DNA from: Clostridia bacterium
GTDB lineage: Bacteria > Bacillota > Clostridia > UBA1381
Assembly (NCBI GenBank): GCA_026418715.1
Contig: JAOAAV010000090.1
Span: 31,479-95,478 of the forward strand
Length of the DNA: 64,000 nt
Direction: 5' to 3'
The notes under the pieces were generated by a model. The model was not told where the DNA came from. It saw only the letters and a program-made list of their open reading frames with translations, and made no database searches. Shown piece after piece: positions 41,049 through 50,516 of the stretch. Numbering within the stretch: position 1 is the stretch's first letter; every line of letters begins with the position of its first letter. The translations under genes were made by a program, and so were the position numbers.

Positions 41049-42179
41049 ATGAAAAGAATAACGGAAGGATTTAAAAATAAATTTGCACTTTGTCTTGCGG
41101 CAGTGTTGGGCTTTGGTTGTGCGAGCATTACTATGGCGGAAAATGACATAAAGGTGTATGTAAACGGAAACAAAGTGGATTGCGAAGCTATTTTAAAGGA
41201 TGATAAAACTTATATTCCACTCAGAGCGGTTAGCGAGGCCATGGGTGCGGAGGTTTCGTGGGATTCGGAGCGAAATGCTGCATATGTGAGCTTTTCCGAA
41301 GATGAATCCACGCCTAAGCTTATAAAAGATGTGAGTGAGAGCGTAGTGGCAATTGTTGGCAACTATAAATCTGAATATATGTCGAGTGATGCAAGAAAAT
41401 ATAATGAAAGAACCGCTCACGGAGCGGGGGTTATCATAAAAAGCGGCGGAATTATTCTCACGAATGCCCATGTTGTGAACGAAATTGAAAATATTACAGT
41501 GATTTTGCAAGACGGCTCAAGTTATGCCGGAAACGTTCAGTATATGGACGTGCTGTCGGATTTGGCTGTCGTCAAAATTAATAAGCTTGGGCTCAAACCG
41601 ATTACAATGGGTAAAAAAGAGGATATTACTGTCGGAAAAACGGTTGTGGCAATCGGTACGCCCATTTCACTGACACTCAGGAATTCTGCAACAAGGGGAA
41701 TGATTAGCGGAAGCGGGGTAGATGTGGGCAGCTACTATCGTCTGATTCAAACGGATGCTGCAATCAATCCGGGAAATTCCGGAGGGCCGCTTATTAATAC
41801 AAAGGGGGAACTTTTAGGGATAAATTCAAGCAAATATGCTTCCGTTTCCATAGAGGGGATGGCATTTGCCATTCCGGTAGATACGGTAGAATATGTTCTT
41901 TCCCAGTTTGAAAAATATGGCTGTGTAAAGCGTCCTACACTTGAATTTGAACTTGAAGAATCGTGGGAGGCAAGAATAGGATTGCCTACCAGCAAGGGAC
42001 TTACGGTTAAAAATTCCAAAAGCACAAGCCTGCACAATAACGACGTAATAACGAAAGTAAATGGGATAGAGGTTCATAGCATTATAGATTGGAATGAGGC
42101 AATTAAAAATACATATGACGGCGGTTCCCTAACTGTTGAGTACGTAAGCGGAAGCGAAATAAAGACGATTGCAATGTAA
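41049..42179 (+). CDS. Stalk-domain (Cu-amine-oxidase N-like) + HtrA-like trypsin protease + PDZ-like protein
   Basis: Signal peptide; stalk YIPLRAVSEAMGAEVSWD; protease triad motifs TNAHVV, DLAVVKI, NPGNSGGPL; C-terminal PDZ-like LHNNDVITKVNGIEVHSIIDWNEAI. Start moved from 40986. Confidence 0.88.
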   Translation: MKRITEGFKNKFALCLAAVLGFGCASITMAENDIKVYVNGNKVDCEAILKDDKTYIPLRAVSEAMGAEVSWDSERNAAYVSFSEDESTPKLIKDVSESVVAIVGNYKSEYMSSDARKYNERTAHGAGVIIKSGGIILTNAHVVNEIENITVILQDGSSYAGNVQYMDVLSDLAVVKINKLGLKPITMGKKEDITVGKTVVAIGTPISLTLRNSATRGMISGSGVDVGSYYRLIQTDAAINPGNSGGPLINTKGELLGINSSKYASVSIEGMAFAIPVDTVEYVLSQFEKYGCVKRPTLEFELEESWEARIGLPTSKGLTVKNSKSTSLHNNDVITKVNGIEVHSIIDWNEAIKNTYDGGSLTVEYVSGSEIKTIAM

Positions 42180-42204
42180 AAATTAATATGAAAGGATAGA
42201 GTTT

Positions 42205-44130
42205 ATGAAAAAGGAAAAAATGGTAGCTGCTTTACTGGCACTCATTCTTGCGGCAAATGTTTGTCCGCTTGCTTTTGCAGAGGATACGGGAAAAGCAGCA
42301 CAAACTGGGGACAAGGTGGAAATTAGTTTTAAGGTAGGTGACAGCACGCTTTACATCAACCAAAACCCGGTTACGGTGGAGAAGCCATATGTAGCGGGCG
42401 AGGGAACAACGCTGGTGCCGCTTCGTGTCATCACTGAGGCGTTTGGGGCGGAAGTTGCATGGAACGGGGAAACAAAAACCATTGCGCTGACGTATCCAGA
42501 TGTGAAAATAGTGCTGCAGATAGGAAGTACCGTTGCCGAGGTAAACGGTCATGCGGAAACGCTCGCAGCAGCGCCTGTTTTAACGGAAAACGGTGTCACG
42601 ATGGTGCCTTTGAGATTTATTTCGGAAACCTTCGGGGCAGTTGTTTCTTATGATTCAAACACACAAGCTATTTCCGTTGTAAAGGACAAGACGGAGGAAA
42701 AAGGTAAATTAGTTGGCGCCATTGAAAAAGCGAAGATTGGCGACAGCTATTATGGCTGGTCTATGAGCACACCAAAGGAAATGTTTATGGAGTACAGAAG
42801 CTTTGACGGAATGAGCACCTATTTTAAAGATGATTATAATGACAGCATACAGATAAATATTTTGCCTATAGATAAAGATGATACTTTTGACAAAATGTTT
42901 ACCAATACAAAGGATATGTTTAAGGGTTATACCCTTTCAATAGCGGACAAGGGCAAGGACAGCCTTGGAAACCAGTATATGCATTTTCAGGCGAAAGACA
43001 AGAAAGAATTTATAGATGCGAGAAGATACCTGAAAGACGGAAAATGGTATGATATTGTTTCAACTATTCCTGTTGAGCAGCTTGATACGCAAAAGGATAA
43101 AATAATGGGTATAGCTGACACATTTAAGCTGACTTATGGCGCGTCGGATGAAACGTATGACCTATCTAACGTGGAAAGTGACGGATACCGTACGTTTAGT
43201 GATGATACATATAAGGTGTCAATAAAGGTACCCAAAGACTGGTATCAAAAAAACTATGGTTCTACGGAAAATGAATTCGTGTTCTTTAAACAGTCAGACG
43301 ATAACTTGCTTAACGCAATACATTTTTCGATATATTCTAAAAGCGATTCATTAACCGCAAAGTCTCTTGCGGAGAGTGACCTGAAAATTAGGAAGGAGAA
43401 TTATAATCCGGCACTTTGTACTTTCACGGACGTGGCGCAAGGGCTTTATTCTGGATTTAATACATATTATTATACTCAAACAATAAGCGGCAGTGCAAAT
43501 AATGATGGTTATACCATAGACGTGTTCTTTGAAAACGGAAATTACGTTTATGATGTATGTGTACAGCTTTCGGCAGACACATCCAATAGGGATAGTGTAA
43601 TAGAGAAGGTTTTGGGCAGCATTAAGGCTGAGAAGCTCGATGAGAGCAAAATTGGTCAAATTATTCGCAATGATGAAGACAGCGAAACGTTTATTGAGTC
43701 AAAATCTGACAAATGGAGTTTGAAAATACCTGCTTCATGGAAGGAACATAAGACTCCTTCGGATACGGGGGCGGTTTATTATGACAAACTCACAGGTACA
43801 ATTTTATCACTGTCCATAATTAATGCAGCATCCATTGATGCGACTTCTTCAAACTTCAGCAGTGTTGTTCAGAATGTTATTAACAATGAGAAAAAGCAAT
43901 ACAATTGCGAAACCATACAGGATGTAAAAAAAGACAAAATAGGGAGTGAGAGTTATTATTCGTACACATTGAAGGAAAATAATAACGGAGAAGTTTTGTA
44001 TTATCATACATATGCTGTGCTAAAAAATAACAAAGTATACGTTTTTGCGGTAGTTGTAGAGGATTTGTATTATAATTCAAAAGTGGAAACTGTAGCAAAA
44101 GGGATCATAGAATCTCTTGAAATAAAGTAA
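42205..44130 (+). CDS. Stalk domain-containing secreted protein
   Basis: Signal peptide; two stalk motifs (TTLVPLRVITEAFGAEVAWNGETKTIAL, VTMVPLRFISETFGAVVSYDSNTQAISV). Confidence 0.85.
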   Translation: MKKEKMVAALLALILAANVCPLAFAEDTGKAAQTGDKVEISFKVGDSTLYINQNPVTVEKPYVAGEGTTLVPLRVITEAFGAEVAWNGETKTIALTYPDVKIVLQIGSTVAEVNGHAETLAAAPVLTENGVTMVPLRFISETFGAVVSYDSNTQAISVVKDKTEEKGKLVGAIEKAKIGDSYYGWSMSTPKEMFMEYRSFDGMSTYFKDDYNDSIQINILPIDKDDTFDKMFTNTKDMFKGYTLSIADKGKDSLGNQYMHFQAKDKKEFIDARRYLKDGKWYDIVSTIPVEQLDTQKDKIMGIADTFKLTYGASDETYDLSNVESDGYRTFSDDTYKVSIKVPKDWYQKNYGSTENEFVFFKQSDDNLLNAIHFSIYSKSDSLTAKSLAESDLKIRKENYNPALCTFTDVAQGLYSGFNTYYYTQTISGSANNDGYTIDVFFENGNYVYDVCVQLSADTSNRDSVIEKVLGSIKAEKLDESKIGQIIRNDEDSETFIESKSDKWSLKIPASWKEHKTPSDTGAVYYDKLTGTILSLSIINAASIDATSSNFSSVVQNVINNEKKQYNCETIQDVKKDKIGSESYYSYTLKENNNGEVLYYHTYAVLKNNKVYVFAVVVEDLYYNSKVETVAKGIIESLEIK

Positions 44131-44142
44131 GTTTCTTATAAA

Positions 44143-44168
44143 ATGCCCCGTTCAAGCGGGGTATTTTT
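44143..44168 (+). terminator. Rho-independent terminator
   Basis: ATGCCCCG-TTCAAG-CGGGGTAT followed by T5. Confidence 0.8.
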
Positions 44169-44313
44169 ATACTTCCCAAATAATGAAATTATAGTATTCT
44201 TATGGATATAAGATTAAAATTTTATATTGAGATTTTCACTTCTTTATGTTATAATTTTCGTATACATAAGTGTCTTGATACAGCTTTTGAGGAAAATTTT
44301 AGGAGGAATAGCA

Positions 44314-45321
44314 ATGAACAAAAAAATCACAAGCATATTATTGGCTGTTATGTGTATGTTTTCGGCTTTACATATTGCCGTTGCAGACACAACGCCAAAG
44401 GTTATTTTAAATGACAGGGAAATCTTTTTTGCGGATCAAAAGCCTGTCATTCTTGAAAAAGAAGGGAGAACCATGGTTCCTGCCCGCGGCGTGTTTGAGG
44501 CTATGGGGGCTAAGGTTGATTGGGATCAGGAAAAGAGGCTTGTAACAATTAACAATAAAAACGGAACAGTGCGAATATTAATCACAATAGACAATCCTAC
44601 GATGGTTGTATATACCTTCAAGGATATTATGTCCGCACCCGAAAAATCAGAGATAACACTGGACGCAATCCCGCAGATTATGAACGACAGAACAATGATA
44701 CCGCTTCGCGCAATCAGTGAAAGCTTGAATGCGGACGTTTATTGGAATGTTGATACATATACGGTGTCTATCTACACAGAAGACAAAAAGCCATCAGGCA
44801 CAAGCGGAGGAACTTCTTCAACGGAACCTACTCAAACTCAAGCGCCCGCATCGGATGCGATAAATCTTTCCATTTCGGCAAGCAAGACTGCCGTGGAAGC
44901 TGGAGAAACATTTGATATTATCGTAAACGTTTCAAATTTGCCAGCGTATGACGAAAATAGCGGAATAGCAGGTGTTTCAACGGGAATTATTTATGATCCT
45001 TCAAAATTTGAGTATGTGGAGGAATCTTCAAAGTATAATGTAGGTGATGCTGCTGTTTTGAAGGCTGAAAATTCATTGTTTAAAGGGGATTGTTTGAAAG
45101 TTGCCGCAGTATGGCAGGATGAGAAAGCATGCATCAGAAAAGACGGAGAATTGGTTAGATTTTCTTTCAAATCGTTGACTGGTGAGGGTGGAACCTTCCA
45201 GCTTTCCAACAGGTATACGGACAGAGGCTATGACGTGGGGTTAACGGTAAGGAACGGAGATAAGCTGATGTCGATTGATGATGACTTGAATTTGGATACA
45301 ACACCGGTTAAAGTTGATTAA
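44314..45321 (+). CDS. Stalk domain + cohesin-like domain secreted protein
   Basis: Signal peptide; stalk motifs MVPARGVFEAMGAKVDWD and MIPLRAISESLNADVYWN; cohesin-like INLSISASKTAVEAGETFDIIVNVSNLP...GVSTGIIYDPSKFEYVE...GELVRFSFKSLTGEGGTFQLS. Confidence 0.8.
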   Translation: MNKKITSILLAVMCMFSALHIAVADTTPKVILNDREIFFADQKPVILEKEGRTMVPARGVFEAMGAKVDWDQEKRLVTINNKNGTVRILITIDNPTMVVYTFKDIMSAPEKSEITLDAIPQIMNDRTMIPLRAISESLNADVYWNVDTYTVSIYTEDKKPSGTSGGTSSTEPTQTQAPASDAINLSISASKTAVEAGETFDIIVNVSNLPAYDENSGIAGVSTGIIYDPSKFEYVEESSKYNVGDAAVLKAENSLFKGDCLKVAAVWQDEKACIRKDGELVRFSFKSLTGEGGTFQLSNRYTDRGYDVGLTVRNGDKLMSIDDDLNLDTTPVKVD

Positions 45322-45493
45322 GGAATATCAAAATAGTTTGTGAATCAAAGAATGAGCTTGTATTTATGGACAGGGAATTTGAGCGAGACATTTAGCAGTT
45401 TTGCTTGTCAAGCTTGTTCTTTGAAGCCGTTGATTATAGGTTTTTGAAAAATGAGGGGCAGTCTTTGACTGCCCTGTTGTTTTGGGAGGTATT

Positions 45494-45904
45494 ATGCTTT
45501 ACAATTTTCAAATTCAAACGAATAAAAGAACACAAATGATTGATATTACGGACAAAGTTTTTGAGCAGGTTGCGAAATTGGGAGTAAAAAGCGGACTTTG
45601 CACGATTTTTGTTCCTCACACAACTGCAGGTGTCACAATAAATGAAAATGCGGATCCTGATGTGGTCCGTGATATGATGTATGAGATGGATAAGATTGTT
45701 CCGGAAGATGACGGATATCTTCACTTTGAAGGCAACTCCTCAGCGCATATTAAAGCTACCATGACGGGTTTTTCGCAGACCATCATAATAGAAAATTCAA
45801 AACTGCTTTTGGGAAGATGGCAGGGTATATATTTTTGTGAATACGACGGTCCGAGAAATAGAACTGTATATGTTAAAATAATAAAGGATATGACTTACAA
45901 TTGA
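45494..45904 (+). CDS. yjbQ: YjbQ / UPF0047 family (secondary thiamine-phosphate synthase-like)
   Basis: GLCTIFVPHTTAGVTINENADPDVVRDM...HFEGNSSAHIKATMTGFSQTI...LGRWQGIYFCEYDGPRNRTV. Confidence 0.92.
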   Translation: MLYNFQIQTNKRTQMIDITDKVFEQVAKLGVKSGLCTIFVPHTTAGVTINENADPDVVRDMMYEMDKIVPEDDGYLHFEGNSSAHIKATMTGFSQTIIIENSKLLLGRWQGIYFCEYDGPRNRTVYVKIIKDMTYN

Positions 45905-46057
45905 AAAAGAGGATGTTTTTTGAAATTGGACAGATGATAAAAAAATGTAAATTTTATGAATATATCGTTAAAAATGTTTACAATCAGGAAAAAATGATGT
46001 ATAATTATAGTAAAAGGTTGTCATATTTTGGTGGTGGCGTTTAAGGAGAGGCGGATT

Positions 46058-46366
46058 ATGGACGGATTGTTTATAAACTTAATGGAAGCGCTGGTCGAGA
46101 GCAAGCTGGATGAAATTATCGACACTTTAGACTGCTGCAAATGTGAAAGATGCCGCAGGGACATTATAGCCTACGCTTTAAACCATTTGCCTTCAAAATA
46201 TGTTACTTCCGAGTCGGGAATGCTGTTTGCAAAGCTTGAGTTTTTCTCTCTTCAGCATGAGGCAAATGTTATGACTCAGCTTCTGAGGGCGGTGGAGATT
46301 GTTTCGAGGTCGCCGAGACATGAAGAAAATATGAAAAAAAGCGAAAGAGAGAGAATAACATTTTGA
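46058..46366 (+). CDS. ComFB-like late competence development family protein
   Basis: LMEALVESKLDEIIDTLDCCKCERCRRDIIAYALNHLPSKYVTSESG. Confidence 0.75.
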   Translation: MDGLFINLMEALVESKLDEIIDTLDCCKCERCRRDIIAYALNHLPSKYVTSESGMLFAKLEFFSLQHEANVMTQLLRAVEIVSRSPRHEENMKKSERERITF

Positions 46367-46505
46367 TAGCGGGATATAATATGCCCGAGGTGACGCAGGC
46401 AGATTGAGCGGCTTATAAAAAATTGTATTGCAAAAAAGAAATGATTATGTTAAAATAAAAAGCGGTGTGTATTTGCATTTACAATTTACAAGGAGGCGAA
46501 CGTGT

Positions 46506-46715
46506 ATGAAGCCAGGCATTCATCCTGAATACAAGCAGACAACAATCAAGTGTGCTTGCGGAGAAACATTCGAAACTGGTTCCACAAAGGAAAACATTAA
46601 CGTGGAAATCTGTTCAAAGTGCCATCCGTTCTACACAGGCAAGCAGAAGCTTGTTGATACGGGCGGACGCGTTGAAAAGTTCAACAGACGTTTCAATCGT
46701 ACACAAGGCAAGTAG
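46506..46715 (+). CDS. rpmE: 50S ribosomal protein L31 (zinc-binding type)
   Basis: [28 protein letters not shown]...[29 protein letters not shown]. Confidence 0.97.
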   Translation: MKPGIHPEYKQTTIKCACGETFETGSTKENINVEICSKCHPFYTGKQKLVDTGGRVEKFNRRFNRTQGK

Positions 46716-46800
46716 TATTTGAATCAACCTATTGCTTAGATACTCGAATCACCGGCGGTATCTCAGCATACGGGGGTATTTAATTATAGGAGGTGAAAGC

Positions 46801-47064
46801 ATGATTAAGGAAGTTAAGCAGAATATTATAAGCACTTATAAAACTCATGAAACAGATACAGGATCGCCTGAGGTGCAGATCGCTCTTCTGACGGAACGCA
46901 TCAATCATTTGAATGAGCATCTTAAAATCCATAAGAAGGATCATCATTCAAGACGCGGTCTTTTAATGATGGTTGGTAAAAGACGCGGTTTGTTAAACTA
47001 CTTAATGGAGCAGGATATTGAAAGATATCGTGACATTGTTGCTAAGTTGAATCTTAGAAAGTAA
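46801..47064 (+). CDS. rpsO: 30S ribosomal protein S15
   Basis: [49 protein letters not shown]. Confidence 0.98.
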   Translation: MIKEVKQNIISTYKTHETDTGSPEVQIALLTERINHLNEHLKIHKKDHHSRRGLLMMVGKRRGLLNYLMEQDIERYRDIVAKLNLRK

Positions 47065-47149
47065 TATATTATGGCAAACGGGTATTTTTTGATGCCTGTT
47101 TGCCTTTATGTATATTATGAAGCTTTGTTTTGCAGGCATAAGGAAAAAG

Positions 47150-47240
47150 GAAGGGCGGATAATCTGTGTTTAGCACATAATCAGAGCGCCCGGCATTGCC
47201 GGACGCTGTGACTATCTGCTAACAAGACTGTCAGCCCTTC
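47150..47240 (+). ncRNA. Candidate structured 5' leader of pnp (cis-regulatory RNA or processing element)
   Basis: Closing stem GAAGGGC (47150-47156)/GCCCTTC (47234-47240); TTAGCA (47170-47175)/TGCTAA (47217-47222); GCG-C-CCGGC-ATT-GCCGG-A-CGC hairpin (47186-47206). Confidence 0.55.
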
Positions 47241-47268
47241 AAGTAAATGATATTACGGAGGGAAAAAT

Positions 47269-49359
47269 ATGTTTAGAACTTTTGAAACAGTTTTGGCAGG
47301 AAGACCGCTTGTTATTGAAACAGGCAAAATGGCACAGCTTTCCAACGGACATTGCTTGGTTCGTTATGGAGATACGGTTGTTATGGTAAACGTCACGGCA
47401 TCACGTTCACCACGTGAGGGGATTGACTTTTTCCCGCTCAGCGTTGACTATGAAGAAAAATTGTATTCCGTGGGAAAAATTCCGGGGGGATATATAAAAA
47501 GAGAAGGGAAACCGAGTGAAAAAGCTATTTTAACGAGTCGTGTGATTGACAGACCCATACGTCCGCTTTTCCCGCAGGATTTGAGGAATGATGTGTCGGT
47601 AGTTGCTACGGTTTTGTCTGTGGAGCAGGATAATCCGCCGGAGGTTGCGGCAATGATTGGTACATCCATTGCTATTTCTATTTCCGATATTCCGTGGAAC
47701 GGTCCTATTGGCGGTGTATGGCTTGGCTTGGTTGACGGCGAGTATGTAATAAATCCGACCGTAAGCCAGAGAGAAAAGAGCGAAATGCTTGTTACCGTTG
47801 CAGGAACCGCCGAAAAGCTTGTTATGATAGAGGCTGGCGCTAACGAGGTAGAAGAGAAGGTTATGATGGAGGGCTTAAAGTATGCCCATATAACCATTAA
47901 AGAAATTTGCGAATTTGTAAACTCGATTGTTCGGGAGATTGGAAAGCCTAAGTTTGAGTACGAAAAGCACGAAGTAAATACGGAGCTTTATGACGCTGTG
48001 AAGGAGTTTGCGATTGATAAAATCAAGTATGCCCTTGATACCGATGATAAAAACGTCAGAGATGAGAGAATGGCGGCAGTCACTGAAGAAATTTATGCAG
48101 AACTTGAAGAACGTTTTCCTGAAATACGTTTGGAACTTCCGGAGGTTGTGTATAAGCTTCAAAAGTACATTGTGCGTCGCTGGATTTTAGATGAGGGCAA
48201 GCGTGTTGACGGAAGGACATTAGACCAAATTCGCCCTCTTTCCGCTGAAGTCGGCATCTTGCCGAGGACGCATGGTTCGGGGCTGTTTTCAAGGGGACAG
48301 ACACAAGTTCTGACAGTGGCAACTTTGGCCCCGTTGAGCGAAATACAAAAGCTTGACGGCATAGACGAGGAAGTTGCAAAGCGTTATATGCACCACTATA
48401 ATTTCCCGTCTTATTCGGTTGGTGAAACGCGGCCTTCGAGAGGCCCAGGCAGACGTGAAATAGGCCACGGCGCTCTCGCAGAGCGTTCGCTGGTTCCTGT
48501 ACTCCCGTCGGAGGAGGAATTCCCTTATGCTATTCGGTTAGTATCAGAGGTTTTAAGCTCTAACGGTTCAACCTCTCAGGGCAGCGTTTGCGGATCTACT
48601 CTTGCTTTAATGGATGCGGGCGTGCCGATTAAAACCGCTGTTGCGGGCATATCCTGCGGGCTTGTAACTGAAGGTGACAGATATGTTACTATGGTGGACA
48701 TTCAAGGTCTTGAGGACTTCTTTGGCGAGATGGACTTTAAGGTTGCAGGGACGAAGAAGGGTATCACATCTATTCAAGTGGATATTAAAAATGACGGCTT
48801 GTCTTATGAAATTATTGAAGAGGCTTTGATTAAAACACGTGACGCAAGATACTATATTTTAGATGAAGTTTTGCTAAAGACCTTAGAAAAGCCTAGAGAA
48901 AGCCTTTCTCAATATGCGCCTAAGGTTACTCTGATGAAAATTGATCCGGATAAAATCCGAGAGGTAATTGGACAGGGCGGAAAGGTAATTCAAAAAATTG
49001 TTTCCGATACGGGTGCTAAAATTGATATAGAAGACGATGGTACAATCCATATCTTTGCCGCTGATCAAAAATCAGGAGACGATGCGAGAGCTGCTATAGA
49101 AGCGATTGTAAAGGAGCCTGAGGTCGGAGAGATTTATAATGGCGTTGTAAAGACAATTACCGCCTTTGGAGCATTTGTTGAAATTTTGCCGGGAAAAGAT
49201 GGTCTTGTTCACATTTCAAAGCTTTCAAAGCAGAGAGTTGAAAAGGTTGAGGACGTGACCAAAGTCGGAGAAGAGATGCTTGTAAAGGTTATGGATATTG
49301 ACGCAAAAACAGGGAAAATAAGTCTGTCTCATAAAGATGCGATAGAAGCGGAGCAATAA
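47269..49359 (+). CDS. pnp: Polyribonucleotide nucleotidyltransferase (PNPase)
   Basis: 696 aa; GKMAQLSNGHCLVRYGDTVVMVNVTAS, RRWILDEGKRVDGRTLDQIRPL, RGQTQVLTVATLAP; KH domain IREVIGQGGKVIQKI; S1 domain. Confidence 0.98.
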   Translation: MFRTFETVLAGRPLVIETGKMAQLSNGHCLVRYGDTVVMVNVTASRSPREGIDFFPLSVDYEEKLYSVGKIPGGYIKREGKPSEKAILTSRVIDRPIRPLFPQDLRNDVSVVATVLSVEQDNPPEVAAMIGTSIAISISDIPWNGPIGGVWLGLVDGEYVINPTVSQREKSEMLVTVAGTAEKLVMIEAGANEVEEKVMMEGLKYAHITIKEICEFVNSIVREIGKPKFEYEKHEVNTELYDAVKEFAIDKIKYALDTDDKNVRDERMAAVTEEIYAELEERFPEIRLELPEVVYKLQKYIVRRWILDEGKRVDGRTLDQIRPLSAEVGILPRTHGSGLFSRGQTQVLTVATLAPLSEIQKLDGIDEEVAKRYMHHYNFPSYSVGETRPSRGPGRREIGHGALAERSLVPVLPSEEEFPYAIRLVSEVLSSNGSTSQGSVCGSTLALMDAGVPIKTAVAGISCGLVTEGDRYVTMVDIQGLEDFFGEMDFKVAGTKKGITSIQVDIKNDGLSYEIIEEALIKTRDARYYILDEVLLKTLEKPRESLSQYAPKVTLMKIDPDKIREVIGQGGKVIQKIVSDTGAKIDIEDDGTIHIFAADQKSGDDARAAIEAIVKEPEVGEIYNGVVKTITAFGAFVEILPGKDGLVHISKLSKQRVEKVEDVTKVGEEMLVKVMDIDAKTGKISLSHKDAIEAEQ

Positions 49360-49412
49360 AAAAAGATTTTCAATGTTATTTCTATGGATGTATACGGGGG
49401 AAGGGATTTGCT

Positions 49413-50126
49413 ATGGTTTGCAAAAAATGCGGAGCAAGGATTGGAAGAAACAAATTTTTTTGCGACAAATGCGGTACATCTATCGGCAATGTGGGCGAGA
49501 TGGAAAGGTATAATGCCGTTTGGAAAAAGCAAAGGAAAAAGGCAATAATCATCGGATGTGTTTTTGTTGCTGTGATTGCATCCTGTGTTACGTTTGTACT
49601 TAAAAGCGGGATTTTAAATACAAATGCACCGGTATCATCCCAAAATGTGCCTGTTGAGGATATGAATTTTGTAAAAGCTGAAAACACACCCATCCCCACA
49701 GAGCAGCCCGCAGTTGAAGCAATGGTAATTGCAACATCTGAGCCTACTGCGGTACCGACTTTGCTGCCGACGATTCCCCCTACTCTGTTGCCGACAAAAA
49801 GTCCCAAAGACGATACTTACCTTTATCCTTCCGACAAAATCATCTTTACGGATAGGTTTTTGCAGTCGCTTGATAAGGACACGGCAAGGCTTGTGAGAAA
49901 TGAGTTGTATGCAAGACATGGTTTTGTTTTCAAGACAAAATACCTGCAAAAATATTTTTCTCAAAAAAGCTGGTATCACGGGGATTTGTCTGTTACGGAA
50001 AGCGATATAATGAAACAATTCAGCGCCGTAGAGGCACAAAATCATGAAATTATCGTAAATTATGAAAAAAGCATGGGCTGGATAGAGACAAATAACGAAG
50101 AAAGCGGCGATGAGATGCCGCAGTAA
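49413..50126 (+). CDS. Zinc-ribbon + TM + YARHG-domain protein
   Basis: N-terminal MVCKKCGARIGRNKFFCDKCGTSIG; TM; PT-rich linker; YARHG domain LVRNELYARHGFVFKTKYLQKYFSQKSWYHG. Confidence 0.88.
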   Translation: MVCKKCGARIGRNKFFCDKCGTSIGNVGEMERYNAVWKKQRKKAIIIGCVFVAVIASCVTFVLKSGILNTNAPVSSQNVPVEDMNFVKAENTPIPTEQPAVEAMVIATSEPTAVPTLLPTIPPTLLPTKSPKDDTYLYPSDKIIFTDRFLQSLDKDTARLVRNELYARHGFVFKTKYLQKYFSQKSWYHGDLSVTESDIMKQFSAVEAQNHEIIVNYEKSMGWIETNNEESGDEMPQ

Positions 50127-50201
50127 AAAATGCGCCAAACGGCGCATCTCAATAGTAAAATTTATTAAGCCATGCCCAAAACCAATACAAAAATGCAAAA
50201 G

Positions 50202-50234
50202 AGAGGCGTCATTCCATCAGGGAATAACGCCTCT
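50202..50234 (-). terminator. Strong hairpin downstream of the minus-strand genes of the decayed island
   Basis: AGAGGCGT-C-ATTCC-atcag-GGAAT-A-ACGCCTCT; reverse strand runs into CTCTTTTGC. Confidence 0.55.
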
Positions 50235-50516
50235 TAATCGTTCCTATCACTTATTTTTTTATCAGCAAAGTCTTTTTTAATATCCTCCGCCTACGAATAG
50301 CTTATCTTGTTCTTTCTTCAATTCTGAATCTATCTCAAAAAGATAAAAATTAAATTTCCCAGTATGCTCCGGCTTGAAAACTTGCCATATATTTCAATTT
50401 CCAAACCAAAAAAATCCGTTGCGTCGGAGAAATTGAGCTTGATATTACGTGATAGATTTTCAATAAATTTGTTGTCCTATTAGAAATCTACTATATTGAT
50501 AATATTACCAAAGCCT

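Noticed and set aside
45455-45475. GGCAGTC-TTT-GACTGCC hairpin upstream of yjbQ as a riboswitch
   Set aside because: Simple short hairpin with T-rich tail; better explained as a terminator of the preceding cohesin gene.
49690-49810. PT-rich repeats as a tandem-repeat/CRISPR-like element
   Set aside because: Short imperfect codon-level PTLLPT repeats of a low-complexity linker; no conserved repeat-spacer structure.
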